The notes under the pieces were generated by a model. The model worked only from the letters and a program-made list of their open reading frames with translations, ran no database searches and was not told where the DNA came from. Of a stretch of 64,000 bases of DNA, positions 18,381 to 27,606 are shown one piece after another; within the stretch, counting starts at the first letter, position 1; every line of letters starts with the position of its first letter. The stretch is from Deltaproteobacteria bacterium (GTDB lineage Bacteria; Myxococcota_A; UBA9042; PHBI01), in contig JACKFA010000004.1 of NCBI GenBank assembly GCA_020632715.1, forward strand, positions 496,001 through 560,000, given 5' to 3'. A program made the translations under genes and the position numbers.

Positions 18381-19874
18381 TCAGCACCCCTCCGCGTACA
18401 CGCGCGGCTTGCGCTCGTCCGCCGGCAGGAGCCGCTCGAGCTGCCCCGCGACGCGCAGGATCCGCCCCTCGCCGAGCGGCGGACCGATGATCTGGAGCCC
18501 GATCGGCATCCCCTCCGGGTCGAACCCGCATGGCACCGACACGCTCGTGTTCCCCGCGAGGCTCGACGGGATCGTGTAGATGTCCATCAGGTACATCTGG
18601 AGCGGGTCGCCGAGGCGCTCCCCGAGCCCGAACGCCGTCACCGGCGACGTCGGCCCGACGATCACGTCGCAGCGCTCGAACGCCTGCTCGAAGTCGCGCC
18701 GAATGAGCGTCCGCACCTGCTGCGCCTTCTTGTAGTAGGCGTCGTAGTAGCCGTGGCTCAGCGCGAACGTGCCGAGCAGGATCCGCCGCTTCACCTCGGG
18801 CCCGAAGCCCTCCGCGCGCGACCTCGCGTAGAGCTCGCCGATGTCCTTGACCGACGACACCGTGCGGTGCCCGTAGCGGACGCCGTCGAGGCGCGACAGG
18901 TTCGACGACGCCTCGGCCGTCGCGACCAGGTAGTACGTCGCGACCGCGTAGCGCGTGTGCGGGAGCTCGACCGGAACGACCTCGGCGCCGTTCGCCCCGA
19001 GGAGCGCGATGGCGCCGTCCACCGCGGCGCGCACGAACGGGTCGAGCCCGCTCGCGAAGTACTCGCCCGGGACGCCCACGCGGAGCCCCGCGACCGCCTC
19101 GCCGAGGTCGTCCATCGCCGGCACGGGCGCCGTGAGCGACGTGGCGTCCTGGGGATCATGACCGGCGATCACCTCGAAGACCGCGGCCACGTCGGCCACG
19201 GTGCGCCCGAGGGGGCCTATCTGATCGAGGCTCGACGCGAACGCGACCGCGCCGTGCCGCGACACGCGCCCGTAGGTCGGCTTCAGCCCGACGAGCCCGC
19301 AGAAGCTCGCCGGCTGGCGGATCGACCCGCCCGTGTCCGTCCCGAGCGACACGGGGCAGACGCCCGCCGCCACCGCCGCCGCCGAGCCGCCCGACGACCC
19401 GCCCGGGACGCGCGCCGGGTCCCACGGGTTCCGCACCGGGCCGACCGCCGAGCTCTCGCTCGACGAGCCCATCGCGAGCTCGTCCTGGTTGAGCTTGCCG
19501 AGGACGATGGCGTCGGCGGCCTCGAGGCGACGGATGACCGTCGCGTCGTAGGGCGGCACCCACCCCTCGAGGATCCGCGAGCCCGCGGTCGTCGGGATCC
19601 CGCGCGTGACGATCTGGTCCTTCACGCCCACCGGCACGCCCGCGAGCGGCCCGAGCTTCTCCCCGCGCGACCGCCGCCGGTCGATGTCCGCCGCGCGCGC
19701 GAGCGCCTTGTCCGCCGCGAGGTGCGTCCAGGCGTTGAGCGTCTGCGTGGCCCGCGCCGCCGCGATCGACCGCTCCACGAGCGCCGTCGCCGTGACCTCG
19801 CCGCGCCGCTGGGCGTCGACGAGGGCCGCCACGACGCCCGGCTTCGGGCCCGCGTCCGCCTTGGTCGTCGCCAT
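18381..19874 (-). CDS. gatA: Glutamyl-tRNA(Gln) amidotransferase subunit A
   Basis: This 497-residue amidase-signature protein has [10 protein letters not shown] (catalytic Lys), the [14 protein letters not shown] loop and [16 protein letters not shown], carrying the Ser-cisSer-Lys triad. It produces ammonia from glutamine for the GatCAB complex. The ATG shares one base with the gatC stop (TGATG), implying coupled translation. Its sequence and gene order leave little doubt. Confidence 0.97.
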   Translation of the reverse strand: MATTKADAGPKPGVVAALVDAQRRGEVTATALVERSIAAARATQTLNAWTHLAADKALARAADIDRRRSRGEKLGPLAGVPVGVKDQIVTRGIPTTAGSRILEGWVPPYDATVIRRLEAADAIVLGKLNQDELAMGSSSESSAVGPVRNPWDPARVPGGSSGGSAAAVAAGVCPVSLGTDTGGSIRQPASFCGLVGLKPTYGRVSRHGAVAFASSLDQIGPLGRTVADVAAVFEVIAGHDPQDATSLTAPVPAMDDLGEAVAGLRVGVPGEYFASGLDPFVRAAVDGAIALLGANGAEVVPVELPHTRYAVATYYLVATAEASSNLSRLDGVRYGHRTVSSVKDIGELYARSRAEGFGPEVKRRILLGTFALSHGYYDAYYKKAQQVRTLIRRDFEQAFERCDVIVGPTSPVTAFGLGERLGDPLQMYLMDIYTIPSSLAGNTSVSVPCGFDPEGMPIGLQIIGPPLGEGRILRVAGQLERLLPADERKPRVYAEGC

Positions 19875-20143
19875 CAGAGCACCTTCGGGACGATGAAGGC
19901 GTGGCCGTCGTGCGCGGGCGCCGCCGCGAGGACCTCGGCGCGGTCGAGCTTCTCGCCGACCTCGTCCGCGCGCATCGCGAGCGCGAGCGGCAGCACGTGG
20001 GTGGTCGGCTCCACGCCCTCGGTGTCGACCGCGGCGAGCTCCTCGACGTACGCGAGGATCGCGTCGAGCTCGGCCGAGAAGCGCTCCTTCTCGGCGTCGG
20101 TGAGCTCGATGCGCGCGAGCTTCGCGACCTTCTCGATGTCCAT
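19874..20143 (-). CDS. gatC: Amidotransferase subunit C
   Basis: This 89-residue protein begins [18 protein letters not shown] and ends [12 protein letters not shown], both typical of GatC, the belt-like stabiliser of the GatA-GatB complex. It is the first gene of gatCAB-mtnA and lies 36 bp after the phosphomannomutase stop, so it may be co-transcribed with the sugar genes. Confidence 0.95.
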   Translation of the reverse strand: MDIEKVAKLARIELTDAEKERFSAELDAILAYVEELAAVDTEGVEPTTHVLPLALAMRADEVGEKLDRAEVLAAAPAHDGHAFIVPKVL

Positions 20144-20179
20144 CGCCGCCTCCGAAGGAATGCCGAACCCGCCGCCGCG

Positions 20180-21532
20180 TCAGGCGCTCGCCGCCTCGCG
20201 GATGAACCCCTCGAGCGTCGCGCGGATCCGCGCGAGCCCGTCCTCCGTCTCCGCCTCCGCCCGCAGGACCAGCGCCGGCTGCGTGTTCGAGGCGCGGATG
20301 AGCCCCCAGCCGTCGCCGAAGTCGACGCGCGCGCCGTCGATGGCGACGACCGGCCGCTCCGCGCCGAAGTGGGCGACCGCCTTCGCGACCACGTCGAACT
20401 TCCTGTCGTCCGGGCAGTCGACGCGGATCTCCGGCGTCACGCAGGTCTCCGGCACGTCCGCGAGCAAGGCGGACAGGGGCTTGTCGCTCTTCGAGAGGAT
20501 CTCGAGGAGGCGCCCCGTCACGTAGATCGCGTCGTCGAAGCCGAACCAGCGGTCCGCGAAGAAGATGTGACCGCTCATCTCGCCCGCGAGGAGCGCGCGC
20601 TCCTCCTTCATGCGCTGCTTGATGATCGAGTGCCCGACCGGGCACATCAGCGCGCGCCCGCCGTGCTTCTCGACGTCCGCGAAGAGCGTGTGCGAGCACT
20701 TCACCTCGCCGAGGATCGCCGCGCCCGGGTGCTCGCGCAGGACCGCCCGCGCGAGCAGGATCATGAGCCTGTCTCCCCAGAGCACGCGCCCCTGGTCGTC
20801 GATGACGCCGATGCGGTCGGCGTCCCCGTCGTAGGCGATCCCGACGTCCGCCTTGTGCTTGTCGACCGCGCGCACGAGCGCCGCGAGGTTCTCCGGCACC
20901 GTCGGGTCGGGGTGGTGGTTCGGGAACGTGCCGTCCATCGGGATGTAGAGCGGGATCACGTCGACCCCGAGCCGCTCGAGGAGCGCCACCGCCGGGGGCC
21001 CGCCCGTGCCGTTCCCGCCGTCGACCGCGACGCGCAGCGCGTTGCGCCCGAAGTCGAGGTGCTCGGCGCAGTCGGCCACGTAGGCGTCCGTGACGGCCTT
21101 CTCCTCGTAGGCGCCGAGGCCGCTCGCGAAGTCCTCGGCGAGGATCCGCGCCTTCAGCGCCTGCAGGGCCTCCCCGAAGAAGCTGCCCTTCCCGAGCATG
21201 ATCTTGAAGCCGTTGTCCGGCGCCGGGTTGTGCGACCCCGTGATCTGCACGCCCCCGTCGGCGTCGTAGCGGTGGACCGCCCAGTACAGGATCGGCGTCG
21301 CGACGACCCCGATGTCGAGCACGTCGACGCCCGCGCCGCGGATCCCGGTGACGAGCGCCGCGCGCAGGCGGTCGCCGCTCGGGCGGCAGTCGCGCCCGAC
21401 GATGACCCGCTGCCCGCCGGCCTCGCGCACGACCGTGCCGAAGGCGCGCCCGAGCGCGGTGACGAAGGCGTCGTCGAGGTCGCGGTCGGCCACGCCGCGG
21501 ATGTCGTAGGCCCGGAAGACGTGCTCGTTCAC
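20180..21532 (-). CDS. manB: Phosphomannomutase/phosphoglucomutase
   Basis: This 450-residue alpha-D-phosphohexomutase has the phosphoserine loop ITGSHNP (Ser100), the metal-binding [10 protein letters not shown] loop, the sugar-specificity GEMSGH loop and the phosphate-binding RASNTQPAL. It interconverts mannose-6-P and mannose-1-P (and probably the glucose forms), feeding GDP-mannose. Its ATG overlaps the stop of the manC-like gene (ATGA), so the two steps of GDP-mannose synthesis are coupled. AlgC-like dual specificity cannot be decided from sequence. Confidence 0.92.
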   Translation of the reverse strand: MNEHVFRAYDIRGVADRDLDDAFVTALGRAFGTVVREAGGQRVIVGRDCRPSGDRLRAALVTGIRGAGVDVLDIGVVATPILYWAVHRYDADGGVQITGSHNPAPDNGFKIMLGKGSFFGEALQALKARILAEDFASGLGAYEEKAVTDAYVADCAEHLDFGRNALRVAVDGGNGTGGPPAVALLERLGVDVIPLYIPMDGTFPNHHPDPTVPENLAALVRAVDKHKADVGIAYDGDADRIGVIDDQGRVLWGDRLMILLARAVLREHPGAAILGEVKCSHTLFADVEKHGGRALMCPVGHSIIKQRMKEERALLAGEMSGHIFFADRWFGFDDAIYVTGRLLEILSKSDKPLSALLADVPETCVTPEIRVDCPDDRKFDVVAKAVAHFGAERPVVAIDGARVDFGDGWGLIRASNTQPALVLRAEAETEDGLARIRATLEGFIREAASA

Positions 21533-22572
21533 AGGTGCTCCTTCCTCCCCGCCGCCTCGAGCGCCGTCACGGCGTCCTTCGCGCGCTGCGCCTCCTCGCG
21601 CGGGCAGACCAGGGTCGCGTCGCGCGTGTGCACGACGACGAGGTCCCGGACCCCGACCGCGGCGACGAGCCCGCCGTCCGCGGCGAACAGCACGTTGCCG
21701 CCGCCGTCGACCTCGATCACGTCGCCGCGCGCGAAGGTCGTGGCGCCGTCCGCGCGGAAGTCCCAGAGGCTGCGCCAGCTGCCGACGTCCGACCAGCCGA
21801 AGCTGCCCGGCACCACGAGGACGCGCTCGGAGCGCTCCATCACGGCGTAGTCGACGCTGATCTTCGTGAGGGTGGGGTACTGGTCCTGGAGGTTCTCGGG
21901 GGTCAGACCGGCGAGCCCGCTCGCGAGCGCCGGCTCGAAGCGCGCGAGCTCGTCGAGGAAGAGCCGCGCGGGCATGAAGAAGCTGCCGGCGTTCCAGTCG
22001 TAGCCGCCGTCCGCGAGGTAGGCCGCGGCGGTCTCGAGCGGCGGCTTCTCCTCGAACCTCGCGACGCGGAACACGCCGTCACCGACGGGGTCGCCGCGGC
22101 GGATGTAGCCGTAGCCGGTCTCGGGGCGCGTCGGCGGGATCCCGAGCGTCACGATGGCGTCCATGTCGCGCGCCACGCGCAGCGCGCGCTCGCAGACCGC
22201 CTGGTAGGCGACCACGTCGGCGACGTGCTGATCGGCTGGGAGCACCATGAGGATGGCGTCCGGGTCGCGCTCGACGATGTGCCGCGCCGCCCAGCCGATG
22301 GCCGGCGCCGTGTTGCGCCCGACCGGCTCGCAGAGGACGTTGTCGTGCGGGACCTCGGGGAGGATGGCGTGCACGGCCGCGCGCAGGACCTCGCCGATGA
22401 CCGGCACCTGCCGCTCGAAGGGGCAGAGCGGCAGCACGCGCTCGACGGTCGTGCGCAGCATCGGCCCGTCCCCGAAGAGGTCGAGCAGCTGCTTCGGTCG
22501 CGCCGCGCGCGACATCGGCCAGAAGCGGCTCCCGACGCCGCCGGCCATCACGATCGTCCAGACGTGGTCCAT
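21529..22572 (-). CDS. manC: Mannose-1-phosphate guanylyltransferase
   Basis: This 347-residue nucleotidyltransferase begins with the signature [20 protein letters not shown]. It continues with [24 protein letters not shown] and [10 protein letters not shown], all typical of GDP-mannose pyrophosphorylase. The C-terminal isomerase domain of bifunctional enzymes is absent. A GGAAGGGA SD lies just before the ATG. A promoter (22643-22671) and a 14-bp palindrome in the leader (22608-22621) suggest it begins the GDP-mannose unit. Confidence 0.92.
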   Translation of the reverse strand: MDHVWTIVMAGGVGSRFWPMSRAARPKQLLDLFGDGPMLRTTVERVLPLCPFERQVPVIGEVLRAAVHAILPEVPHDNVLCEPVGRNTAPAIGWAARHIVERDPDAILMVLPADQHVADVVAYQAVCERALRVARDMDAIVTLGIPPTRPETGYGYIRRGDPVGDGVFRVARFEEKPPLETAAAYLADGGYDWNAGSFFMPARLFLDELARFEPALASGLAGLTPENLQDQYPTLTKISVDYAVMERSERVLVVPGSFGWSDVGSWRSLWDFRADGATTFARGDVIEVDGGGNVLFAADGGLVAAVGVRDLVVVHTRDATLVCPREEAQRAKDAVTALEAAGRKEHL

Positions 22573-22642
22573 TCCCTTCCGCTGCGGGCTCGAGGGGGGT
22601 TCGTGCGCGCCCCGCGGGGCGGGTGCGCGCGAGCGGATGTCC

Positions 22643-22671
22643 TCTCTAGTGGAGCCGGCGAGTTACCACAA
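22643..22671 (-). promoter_or_regulatory. Possible promoter for manC-manB
   Basis: On the minus strand TTGTGG (22671-22666) and TAGAGA (22648-22643) are spaced by 17 nt. Each matches the consensus at three of six positions, so this is a moderate prediction. The -35 overlaps the hairpin ending the upstream glycosyltransferase gene. Confidence 0.35.
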
Positions 22672-22682
22672 GCGTTGCTTGT
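22668..22682 (-). terminator. Short hairpin after the Alg13-like gene
   Basis: On the minus strand ACAAGC-AAC-GCTTGT forms a 6-bp stem with a 3-nt loop, 9 nt past the stop at 22692. It is a modest transcription or RNA-end signal with no U-tract. Confidence 0.35.
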
Positions 22683-22691
22683 CGGACCGCG

Positions 22692-23279
22692 TCAGGCGTC
22701 GTCGCCCCAGCGGTGCGCGCGGCGCGGCACCCAGCCCGTCGCGAGGGCGAGCGCGCGCCAGACGAGCGCTCGGCGGCGCGGCGCCGGGGCGGCGGCGACC
22801 GCGGCGAGGTCGTCGCGGAGCGCGTCCTTCAGGTGGGCGCCGGCGTCACTCCCGGCCGGGCCGCGGCGGGCGGCGGCGCGGGCGATGGCGGCGTCGAGAG
22901 CGGCAGGTGTGAGCTCGCGCACGGCCTCGACGCGGTCGCCGAGGGCGTCGACGAGCTCGAGCTGGTGGTCGTTCACGTGCTCGCCGAAGCGCGCGAGGCG
23001 CGGGACCACGACCGGGCAGTGGCCGAGGACGAGCGCGTCGCGGACGGCACCGCTGCCCGCGTGGGTCACGACGACGTCGGCCGCGGCGAGCTTCTCGAGC
23101 AGCGCCTCGCGCCGGACGAGCGGCGCGCCGGCGAGCCCGTCCGGGAGGCGCCCCTCGCCGTGCTGCACCCAGACGGCGGCGCCCGGGTGGGCGCGGCCCC
23201 AGGCGGCGAGCGCGTCGGTCAGGCGGTCGAAGGCGCCCTTCGTGCCGACGACGCCGACGACGGCGCGCGGCGCGGTCAC
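22692..23279 (-). CDS. Alg13-like glycosyltransferase catalytic half
   Basis: This 195-residue GT28-type C-terminal domain starts VTAPRAVVGVVGTKG and has the VVVTHAGSGAVRDALVLGHCPVVVPRLARFGEHVNDHQ block (about 75-115). That block binds the UDP-sugar in Alg13, EpsE and MurG relatives. It pairs with the preceding Alg14-like subunit to form a two-piece transferase, adding GlcNAc or another sugar to a polyprenyl-linked acceptor. The GTG at 23279 overlaps the upstream stop (GTGA), as expected for obligate partners. The sugar specificity is unknown. Confidence 0.82.
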   Translation of the reverse strand: MTAPRAVVGVVGTKGAFDRLTDALAAWGRAHPGAAVWVQHGEGRLPDGLAGAPLVRREALLEKLAAADVVVTHAGSGAVRDALVLGHCPVVVPRLARFGEHVNDHQLELVDALGDRVEAVRELTPAALDAAIARAAARRGPAGSDAGAHLKDALRDDLAAVAAAPAPRRRALVWRALALATGWVPRRAHRWGDDA

Positions 23280-23716
23280 AGGAGGCCCCCGACGAAGCGC
23301 GCGCCCGGCGCCTTCGCGCGGAGCGACTCCCACTGAACGTAGAAGCGCTTGGTCAGGTGGCGGACGAGGCGGCCCGTGAGCGTGAGGTCGCGGACGGCCG
23401 ACGACGGCTCGACGTGGATGTAGGGGACGCCCGCGAGGCGCCCGACGAGCGCGGCCGGGACGGCGGGGCCGGCGCCCGTGGAGACGACGACGTCGGGGCG
23501 CTCGCGCGAGAAGATGGCCGCGAGCTCGACGAGGTTCCAGGCGACGCGCCAGTCGCGCTCGGCGTGGCTGATGACGTAGGCGCGGGCGCCCTCGGGGAGC
23601 ACCGGGGAGCGGTCGTTCAGGATCCAGACGAGCTCGTGGTCGTCGCCGAACGCCGCCGCGAGCTCGAGGAGCTCCGCGAGGTGCCCGCCGATGGACGACA
23701 CGAGCGCGACCTTCAC
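23276..23716 (-). CDS. Alg14-like glycosyltransferase membrane-anchor half
   Basis: This 146-residue protein starts KVALVSSIGGHLAELLEL and contains VVVSTGAGPAVPAALVGRLAG and YIHVEPSSAVRD, the Alg14/CpsF/EpsF pattern. Alg14 recruits the catalytic Alg13 half to the membrane and binds the lipid acceptor. The GTG start overlaps the uppP stop (GTGA), and its own stop overlaps the Alg13-like start. Co-transcription with uppP suits undecaprenyl-linked glycan synthesis. Confidence 0.85.
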   Translation of the reverse strand: MKVALVSSIGGHLAELLELAAAFGDDHELVWILNDRSPVLPEGARAYVISHAERDWRVAWNLVELAAIFSRERPDVVVSTGAGPAVPAALVGRLAGVPYIHVEPSSAVRDLTLTGRLVRHLTKRFYVQWESLRAKAPGARFVGGLL

Positions 23717-24558
23717 GACGCGAGCTCCCACGCGATGGCGGCGACGCCGAGCGCGAAGCAGTACCACGCGAAGTGGTGGAGGCGCCCGCCGCGCAGGAGG
23801 CGGAGGAGCAGGAGGAGCGCGGCCGTGCCGACGACGGCGGCGACGACGGCGCCGACGATCGCGTGGGCGAGGGCGTCGGAGGCGAGTGCCGTGCCGCGGA
23901 GCTTCATGACGAGGGCGCCGAGGATGGCCGGGACGGCGAGCACGAAGGAGAAGGTGGCGGCGGCGTCGCGGTCGAGGCCGGTCGCCATGGCGGCGGTGAT
24001 GGTGGAGCCGCTGCGCGAGATCCCGCGGATGACACCGACCCCCTGCGCGAGCCCGATGAAGAGCGCGTCGGCGAGGCGGATCTCGGCGAGCGGGCGGCGC
24101 CGCTTCTCCGGGAACGCCGCGAGGCGGCCGCCGTTGAACGAGCCGAGGAGGAGCAGGATGAAGCCGTTCACGATGAGCGCGCCGCCGACGACGCCGACGT
24201 GGGCGGCCATCGCCTCGAAGGTGTCGTCGAGCAGGAGCGCGATGACGGCCGTCGGGATGGTCGCGAGGCAGGCGAAGACGAAGAGGCGGAGGTCGGGGTC
24301 GGCGCGGAGCTGCTCGGCGACGCCCGCCGGGCGGCGGAGGGCGCGGCCGATGGCGACGATCATGCGCCCGAAGACCGCGCGGTACACGATGAAGACGGCC
24401 ACGAGCGAGCCGACGTGGAGGAAGATGTCGAAGAGGGTCTGCGGCTCGTGGACGCCGAAGACGGCCTCGAGGAGGCGCAGGTGCCCGCTCGACGAGACCG
24501 GCAGGAACTCGGTGAGCCCCTGGAGGACCGCGAGCGCGATGACCATGGTCCAGAGCAC
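23713..24558 (-). CDS. uppP: Undecaprenyl-diphosphatase (UppP/BacA)
   Basis: This 281-residue polytopic membrane protein has the catalytic EFLPVSSSGHL loop near the N-terminus and the second conserved RGISRSGSTI loop. It recycles undecaprenyl-PP released by cell-wall and polysaccharide polymerases, and confers bacitracin tolerance when abundant. The start is GTG at 24558, three nt after the preceding stop; a Met four codons later is an alternative. It sits upstream of the Alg14/Alg13-like pair, linking lipid-carrier supply to glycan assembly. Confidence 0.92.
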   Translation of the reverse strand: MLWTMVIALAVLQGLTEFLPVSSSGHLRLLEAVFGVHEPQTLFDIFLHVGSLVAVFIVYRAVFGRMIVAIGRALRRPAGVAEQLRADPDLRLFVFACLATIPTAVIALLLDDTFEAMAAHVGVVGGALIVNGFILLLLGSFNGGRLAAFPEKRRRPLAEIRLADALFIGLAQGVGVIRGISRSGSTITAAMATGLDRDAAATFSFVLAVPAILGALVMKLRGTALASDALAHAIVGAVVAAVVGTAALLLLLRLLRGGRLHHFAWYCFALGVAAIAWELAS

Positions 24559-24561
24559 GAC

Positions 24562-25113
24562 TCAGCCTCCGCCGCCCGGCTCCGGGCAGCCGTCGATGTC
24601 TTCCCAGCCGTCGAGATCCTCGGCCTCGTCCGGACACTGGTCGATCTGGTCGTTGATCCCGTCGCCGTCGTTGTCGGGATCGGGGCAGCCGTCCTGGTCG
24701 ACCCAGCCGTCCATGTCCTCGCGCTCCGTCAGGCACTGGTCGAGCGCGTCGGGGACGCCGTCGCCGTCGCCGTCGGGGGCGCCGGTCGCGGCCGCAGCGG
24801 GCGGGGAGGGCGCCTTCGCCGCGGCGCACGTCGCCCCCGCCGAGGTCGCGAGCGCCTCGGCCCCGTAGCGCTCGGCCGCGTCGAGGTGCGTGCTCGCCCC
24901 GACCCCGTCGCCGCGGTCGGAGGCGTCGCGCGCGAAGGCGAGCTCGGCCCGGGCGAGCGCGAGGCCCTTCGGCGCGCAGGCCATCGCGGGCGCCTCGCTG
25001 GCCGCGAGCTGCGCCTCGAGCGCCGCGCCGCGGTCGGCGACGACGCCGGACGTCGCGCAGCCCGCGAGCGCGAGCGCGAGGCCGATGACGCACTTCATGA
25101 CGCGCCGCGTCAT
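24562..25113 (-). CDS. DUF4398-like lipoprotein with TSP3 Ca-binding repeats, no OmpA domain
   Basis: This 183-residue protein has a lipoprotein signal with lipobox ALAGC (Cys19). An Ala-rich helical region (about 25-100) resembles DUF4398. About 60 residues of thrombospondin type 3 repeats follow (DGDGDGVPD, DNDGDGIND, then EDLDGWEDIDGCPEP), ending at a Gly run. In related proteins these repeats lead into an OmpA peptidoglycan-binding domain. Here the protein stops, so it lacks the wall anchor. The ATG overlaps the upstream stop (ATGA); Met6 is an alternative start. The first codons form the palindrome at 25097-25113. It lies directly upstream of uppP. Confidence 0.7.
   Translation of the reverse strand: MTRRVMKCVIGLALALAGCATSGVVADRGAALEAQLAASEAPAMACAPKGLALARAELAFARDASDRGDGVGASTHLDAAERYGAEALATSAGATCAAAKAPSPPAAAATGAPDGDGDGVPDALDQCLTEREDMDGWVDQDGCPDPDNDGDGINDQIDQCPDEAEDLDGWEDIDGCPEPGGGG
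25097..25113. repeat. Recurrent palindrome, copy 1
   Basis: ATGACGCGCCGCGTCAT: 8-bp arms around one central base. It overlaps the start codon of the TSP3 lipoprotein and the stop of the upstream gene. The same palindrome occurs at 34784-34800 and 38867-38883. Confidence 0.6.
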
Positions 25114-25460
25114 GGCCTGGGCTCCGCCTGCGAGGCGGGCGCGGTCGCCGGTTCCGCGAGCGGCCCGAGCGCGAGCGCGGCGGCGCGGGCGTCCTCGGCG
25201 TAGCGCGCGGCGCGGCGGGCGAAGCGCGTGGCGCTCCCGTACTCGGCGCGGCCGTGGAGCGCGCGGGCCTCGTCGAGGTAGGCGCGGGCCGACCACCAGA
25301 GGTAGGGGGCGCGGGCCTCGGCGCCGACGTCGCGCGCGGCGACGAGGGCCTCGTCGGCCTCGGCGACCGCCGCGGTCGAGCTCGCGGTGACGCAGGCGGG
25401 CAGGGCGTTCGCGACGAGGACGGCCGCCGCGAGGGCAGCCAGCCGGGAGAGGGTTCCCAC
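25110..25460 (-). CDS. DUF4398-like lipoprotein
   Basis: From a GTG at 25460 the product has 116 residues: a hydrophobic signal, the lipobox ALPAC, and a helical Ala/Glu/Arg-rich domain with ARAPYLWWSARAYLDEARA, typical of DUF4398-like periplasmic lipoproteins. A longer frame from a GTG at 25496 is possible, but its first residues do not fit a signal peptide. It is coupled by ATGA to the TSP3 lipoprotein, and such pairs usually accompany an OmpA-type protein. Function is unknown; an outer-membrane scaffold role is likely. No clear SD is seen. Confidence 0.6.
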   Translation of the reverse strand: MGTLSRLAALAAAVLVANALPACVTASSTAAVAEADEALVAARDVGAEARAPYLWWSARAYLDEARALHGRAEYGSATRFARRAARYAEDARAAALALGPLAEPATAPASQAEPRP

Positions 25461-25536
25461 GGGGATTCGGTAGCAGCATTCCGCGCGCTCCGCCACAGAT
25501 TCGGTGACCGGCGCCGCGGCGCGGGCGTTCGGGTCG

Positions 25537-25566
25537 TTGACCTTTCCGGAAGGCGAAACCTATAGT
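25537..25566 (+). promoter_or_regulatory. Promoter of lspA
   Basis: TTGACC (25537-25542), an 18-nt spacer and TATAGT (25561-25566) match the sigma70 pattern well. The GTG of lspA lies 57 nt after the -10. The gene on the other strand is transcribed divergently. Confidence 0.6.
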
Positions 25567-25622
25567 CCGCCGCCCCCGTCGGTTGCGCCGCCGGGCCGCC
25601 GTGAGCCGCCGGAGACCTCGCC

Positions 25623-26735
25623 GTGACGCCGAAGACCAAGAAGCTCCTCCTCTTCGCCGCCGTGTTCCTGGCGTGGCTCGTGGCCGACGTCGTGTCGAAG
25701 AACTGGGCGGACGCGACGCTCGCGACGCGCACGCACCCGCAGCCGGTGCACGTCACGGCCGAGGAGGCCGGGAAGCCCCTCCGCGACGTGCTCTCCGCGC
25801 GCTTCGGGTGGACAGCGCAGGAGACGGCCGAGCACCTGATGGGCGTCGACCGCCTCGAGCCCGCCGGGACCTACGCCGCGACCGACAAGCCCTACGGCCC
25901 GGGGCCGGCGGCGACGGCGCGCGGGTTCTACCTCTTCTGGCGCGACGACGGGAACGTCGACTACGCGCCGCGCCGCATCGACAAGAACGAGCGCAGCCTC
26001 GTGACGTCGTGGCTCACGATGGTGGTCGACAAGGCGGACACGCCGAAGGAGGAGCTCGACCAGCAGCGGATCGCGCTCCAGCAGAAGGTCAACGAGCTCG
26101 TGTCGAGCTGGACCTTCGCCGACTGGCTCCCCGACCGCTTCCGGAAGCTCGACGCGGACGACGTCACGGCGCTCGCGCCGCGGGCGCTGCACCCCATCAC
26201 GGGGGCCGGCGAGCGCGTGTCGGGCGACGAGATCGTCAAGGAGGGCGAGACGTTCCTCCTCACCGAGAAGCACGTCGACGTCATGGGCGACTGGTGGAAG
26301 TTCGTGTACGCCGAGAACCCGAACGCCGCGTTCGGCTTCATGAAAGGCGTCCCAGAGGGCACGCGCCACCTGCTCTTCCTGGTGCTGAACCTGCTCGCGT
26401 TCGTGGTGATCGCCACCATCGTGTGGCGCCTCCCGCCGACCGGGTGGCTCGTGTACACGGCGTTCGCGGGGATCCTCTCCGGCGCGGCCGGGAACTTCAT
26501 CGATCGCCTGCGCTTCGGCTACGTCATCGACTTCATCGACTGGGACCTCGGCTTCACGCACTGGCCGACGTTCAACGTCGCCGACATCGCCATCTCCGTG
26601 GGCGTCGTGGCGCTGGTGCTCGACATCACGTTCAACAAGAACAGCCCGCTCGTCTCGAAGAAGAAGCCGAAGAAGGGCGAGAAGGGCGCGGAGGACGGCG
26701 CCGACGCGGGCGCGACCGAGACGGCCGCCGCGTAG
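25623..26735 (+). CDS. lspA: Signal peptidase II with large periplasmic insertion
   Basis: This 370-residue protein is more than twice the usual LspA length (about 160). The first helix (8-26) ends with the conserved AD-x-x-SK. Residues about 30-220 are an extra hydrophilic domain not found in normal LspA. The regular core follows: ENPNAAFGFM (231-240), three more helices, GNFIDRLRFG with catalytic Asp294 and FNVADIAIS with catalytic Asp321. A Lys/Ala-rich cytoplasmic tail closes it. The insertion lies in the periplasmic loop before the substrate site and may contact lipoproteins or partners. GTG start with GGAGA SD. Catalytic residues are intact, so it should still cleave prolipoproteins after lipidation. 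Confidence 0.9.
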   Translation: MTPKTKKLLLFAAVFLAWLVADVVSKNWADATLATRTHPQPVHVTAEEAGKPLRDVLSARFGWTAQETAEHLMGVDRLEPAGTYAATDKPYGPGPAATARGFYLFWRDDGNVDYAPRRIDKNERSLVTSWLTMVVDKADTPKEELDQQRIALQQKVNELVSSWTFADWLPDRFRKLDADDVTALAPRALHPITGAGERVSGDEIVKEGETFLLTEKHVDVMGDWWKFVYAENPNAAFGFMKGVPEGTRHLLFLVLNLLAFVVIATIVWRLPPTGWLVYTAFAGILSGAAGNFIDRLRFGYVIDFIDWDLGFTHWPTFNVADIAISVGVVALVLDITFNKNSPLVSKKKPKKGEKGAEDGADAGATETAAA

Positions 26736-26769
26736 ACCGCGCGCCGCCGGACCGAGACAGGGGGGGACC

Positions 26770-27597
26770 GTGAGCGCGTTGAAGGAGCTTCAGTCGCGGG
26801 TTCTGCGCTTCGCGCGCGAGTACCGCGAGGTCGCGGCGGCCATCGACGGCCCGTCGCTCGTCCGCTACTCGGGCGCCATCGCGCTCGCGGCGCCCGCGAT
26901 CCTGAAGACGCGGCTCCTCGCGCCGGCCGACGACAGGATGGCGACCACGCTCGTGAAGGTGCGCGACGGCGGGCACACCTACCGGATCCCCGGGAAGCAC
27001 TTCGGGCTCATCCGCGAGATCTACTGCCGGCGCGTGTACAACTACGTCGACGGCTTCGAGATCCGCCCCGGCGACCAGGTCGTCGACCTCGGCGCGAACG
27101 TCGGCGCGTTCAGCGTGCGCGCGGCCGTCGCCGGCGCGAAGGTGCTCGCCATCGAGGCGCAGGACGGCTTCGCCGACGAGTTCTGGGAGCTCATGCGCGA
27201 GAACGGCGTGACCGAGCGCGTGACGCTCGTGAACGGGCTCGTCGGGGCGTCGGTCGGGAAGCTCGCCGATCCGGCCGCGCTGCGCGAGGCGTCGCACCTC
27301 CGCCACGTCCCGAAGGAGGTCGCGCTCGAGGCGCTCCTCGACGAGCACGGCTTCGACCGGGTCGACCTCCTGAAGCTCGACATCGAGGGCTCCGAGTTCG
27401 ACGTCATCGCGCACGCCGACGCGTGGCTCGGGAAGGTGCAGAAGATCGTCATGGAGGTCCACGCGCACTTCGGGGACTCGCGCGCGCTCGCGCGGCGGCT
27501 CGAGGACGCGGGCTTCCGCGTCACGCGCGTCGACCCGGCCGGGAAGCCCGTCGGGCCCTCGTTCACCGGCGACTCGTTCATGTTCTGCCGCCGCTGA
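26770..27597 (+). CDS. FkbM-family methyltransferase
   Basis: This 275-residue protein has the SAM-binding motif VVDLGANVGAFSV (about 108-120), an acidic AIEAQ strand end and LLKLDIEGSEFDVI (about 200-213), the hallmarks of FkbM methyltransferases. These methylate hydroxyls of sugars, polyketides or lipids. The first 80 residues are helical and may bind substrate. The GTG start has a G-rich SD eight nt upstream. It lies 34 bp after lspA and is convergent with the kinase gene that follows. The neighbouring polysaccharide genes make a glycan substrate plausible but unproven. Confidence 0.85.
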   Translation: MSALKELQSRVLRFAREYREVAAAIDGPSLVRYSGAIALAAPAILKTRLLAPADDRMATTLVKVRDGGHTYRIPGKHFGLIREIYCRRVYNYVDGFEIRPGDQVVDLGANVGAFSVRAAVAGAKVLAIEAQDGFADEFWELMRENGVTERVTLVNGLVGASVGKLADPAALREASHLRHVPKEVALEALLDEHGFDRVDLLKLDIEGSEFDVIAHADAWLGKVQKIVMEVHAHFGDSRALARRLEDAGFRVTRVDPAGKPVGPSFTGDSFMFCRR

Positions 27598-27606
27598 CGC
27601 GGGGGG

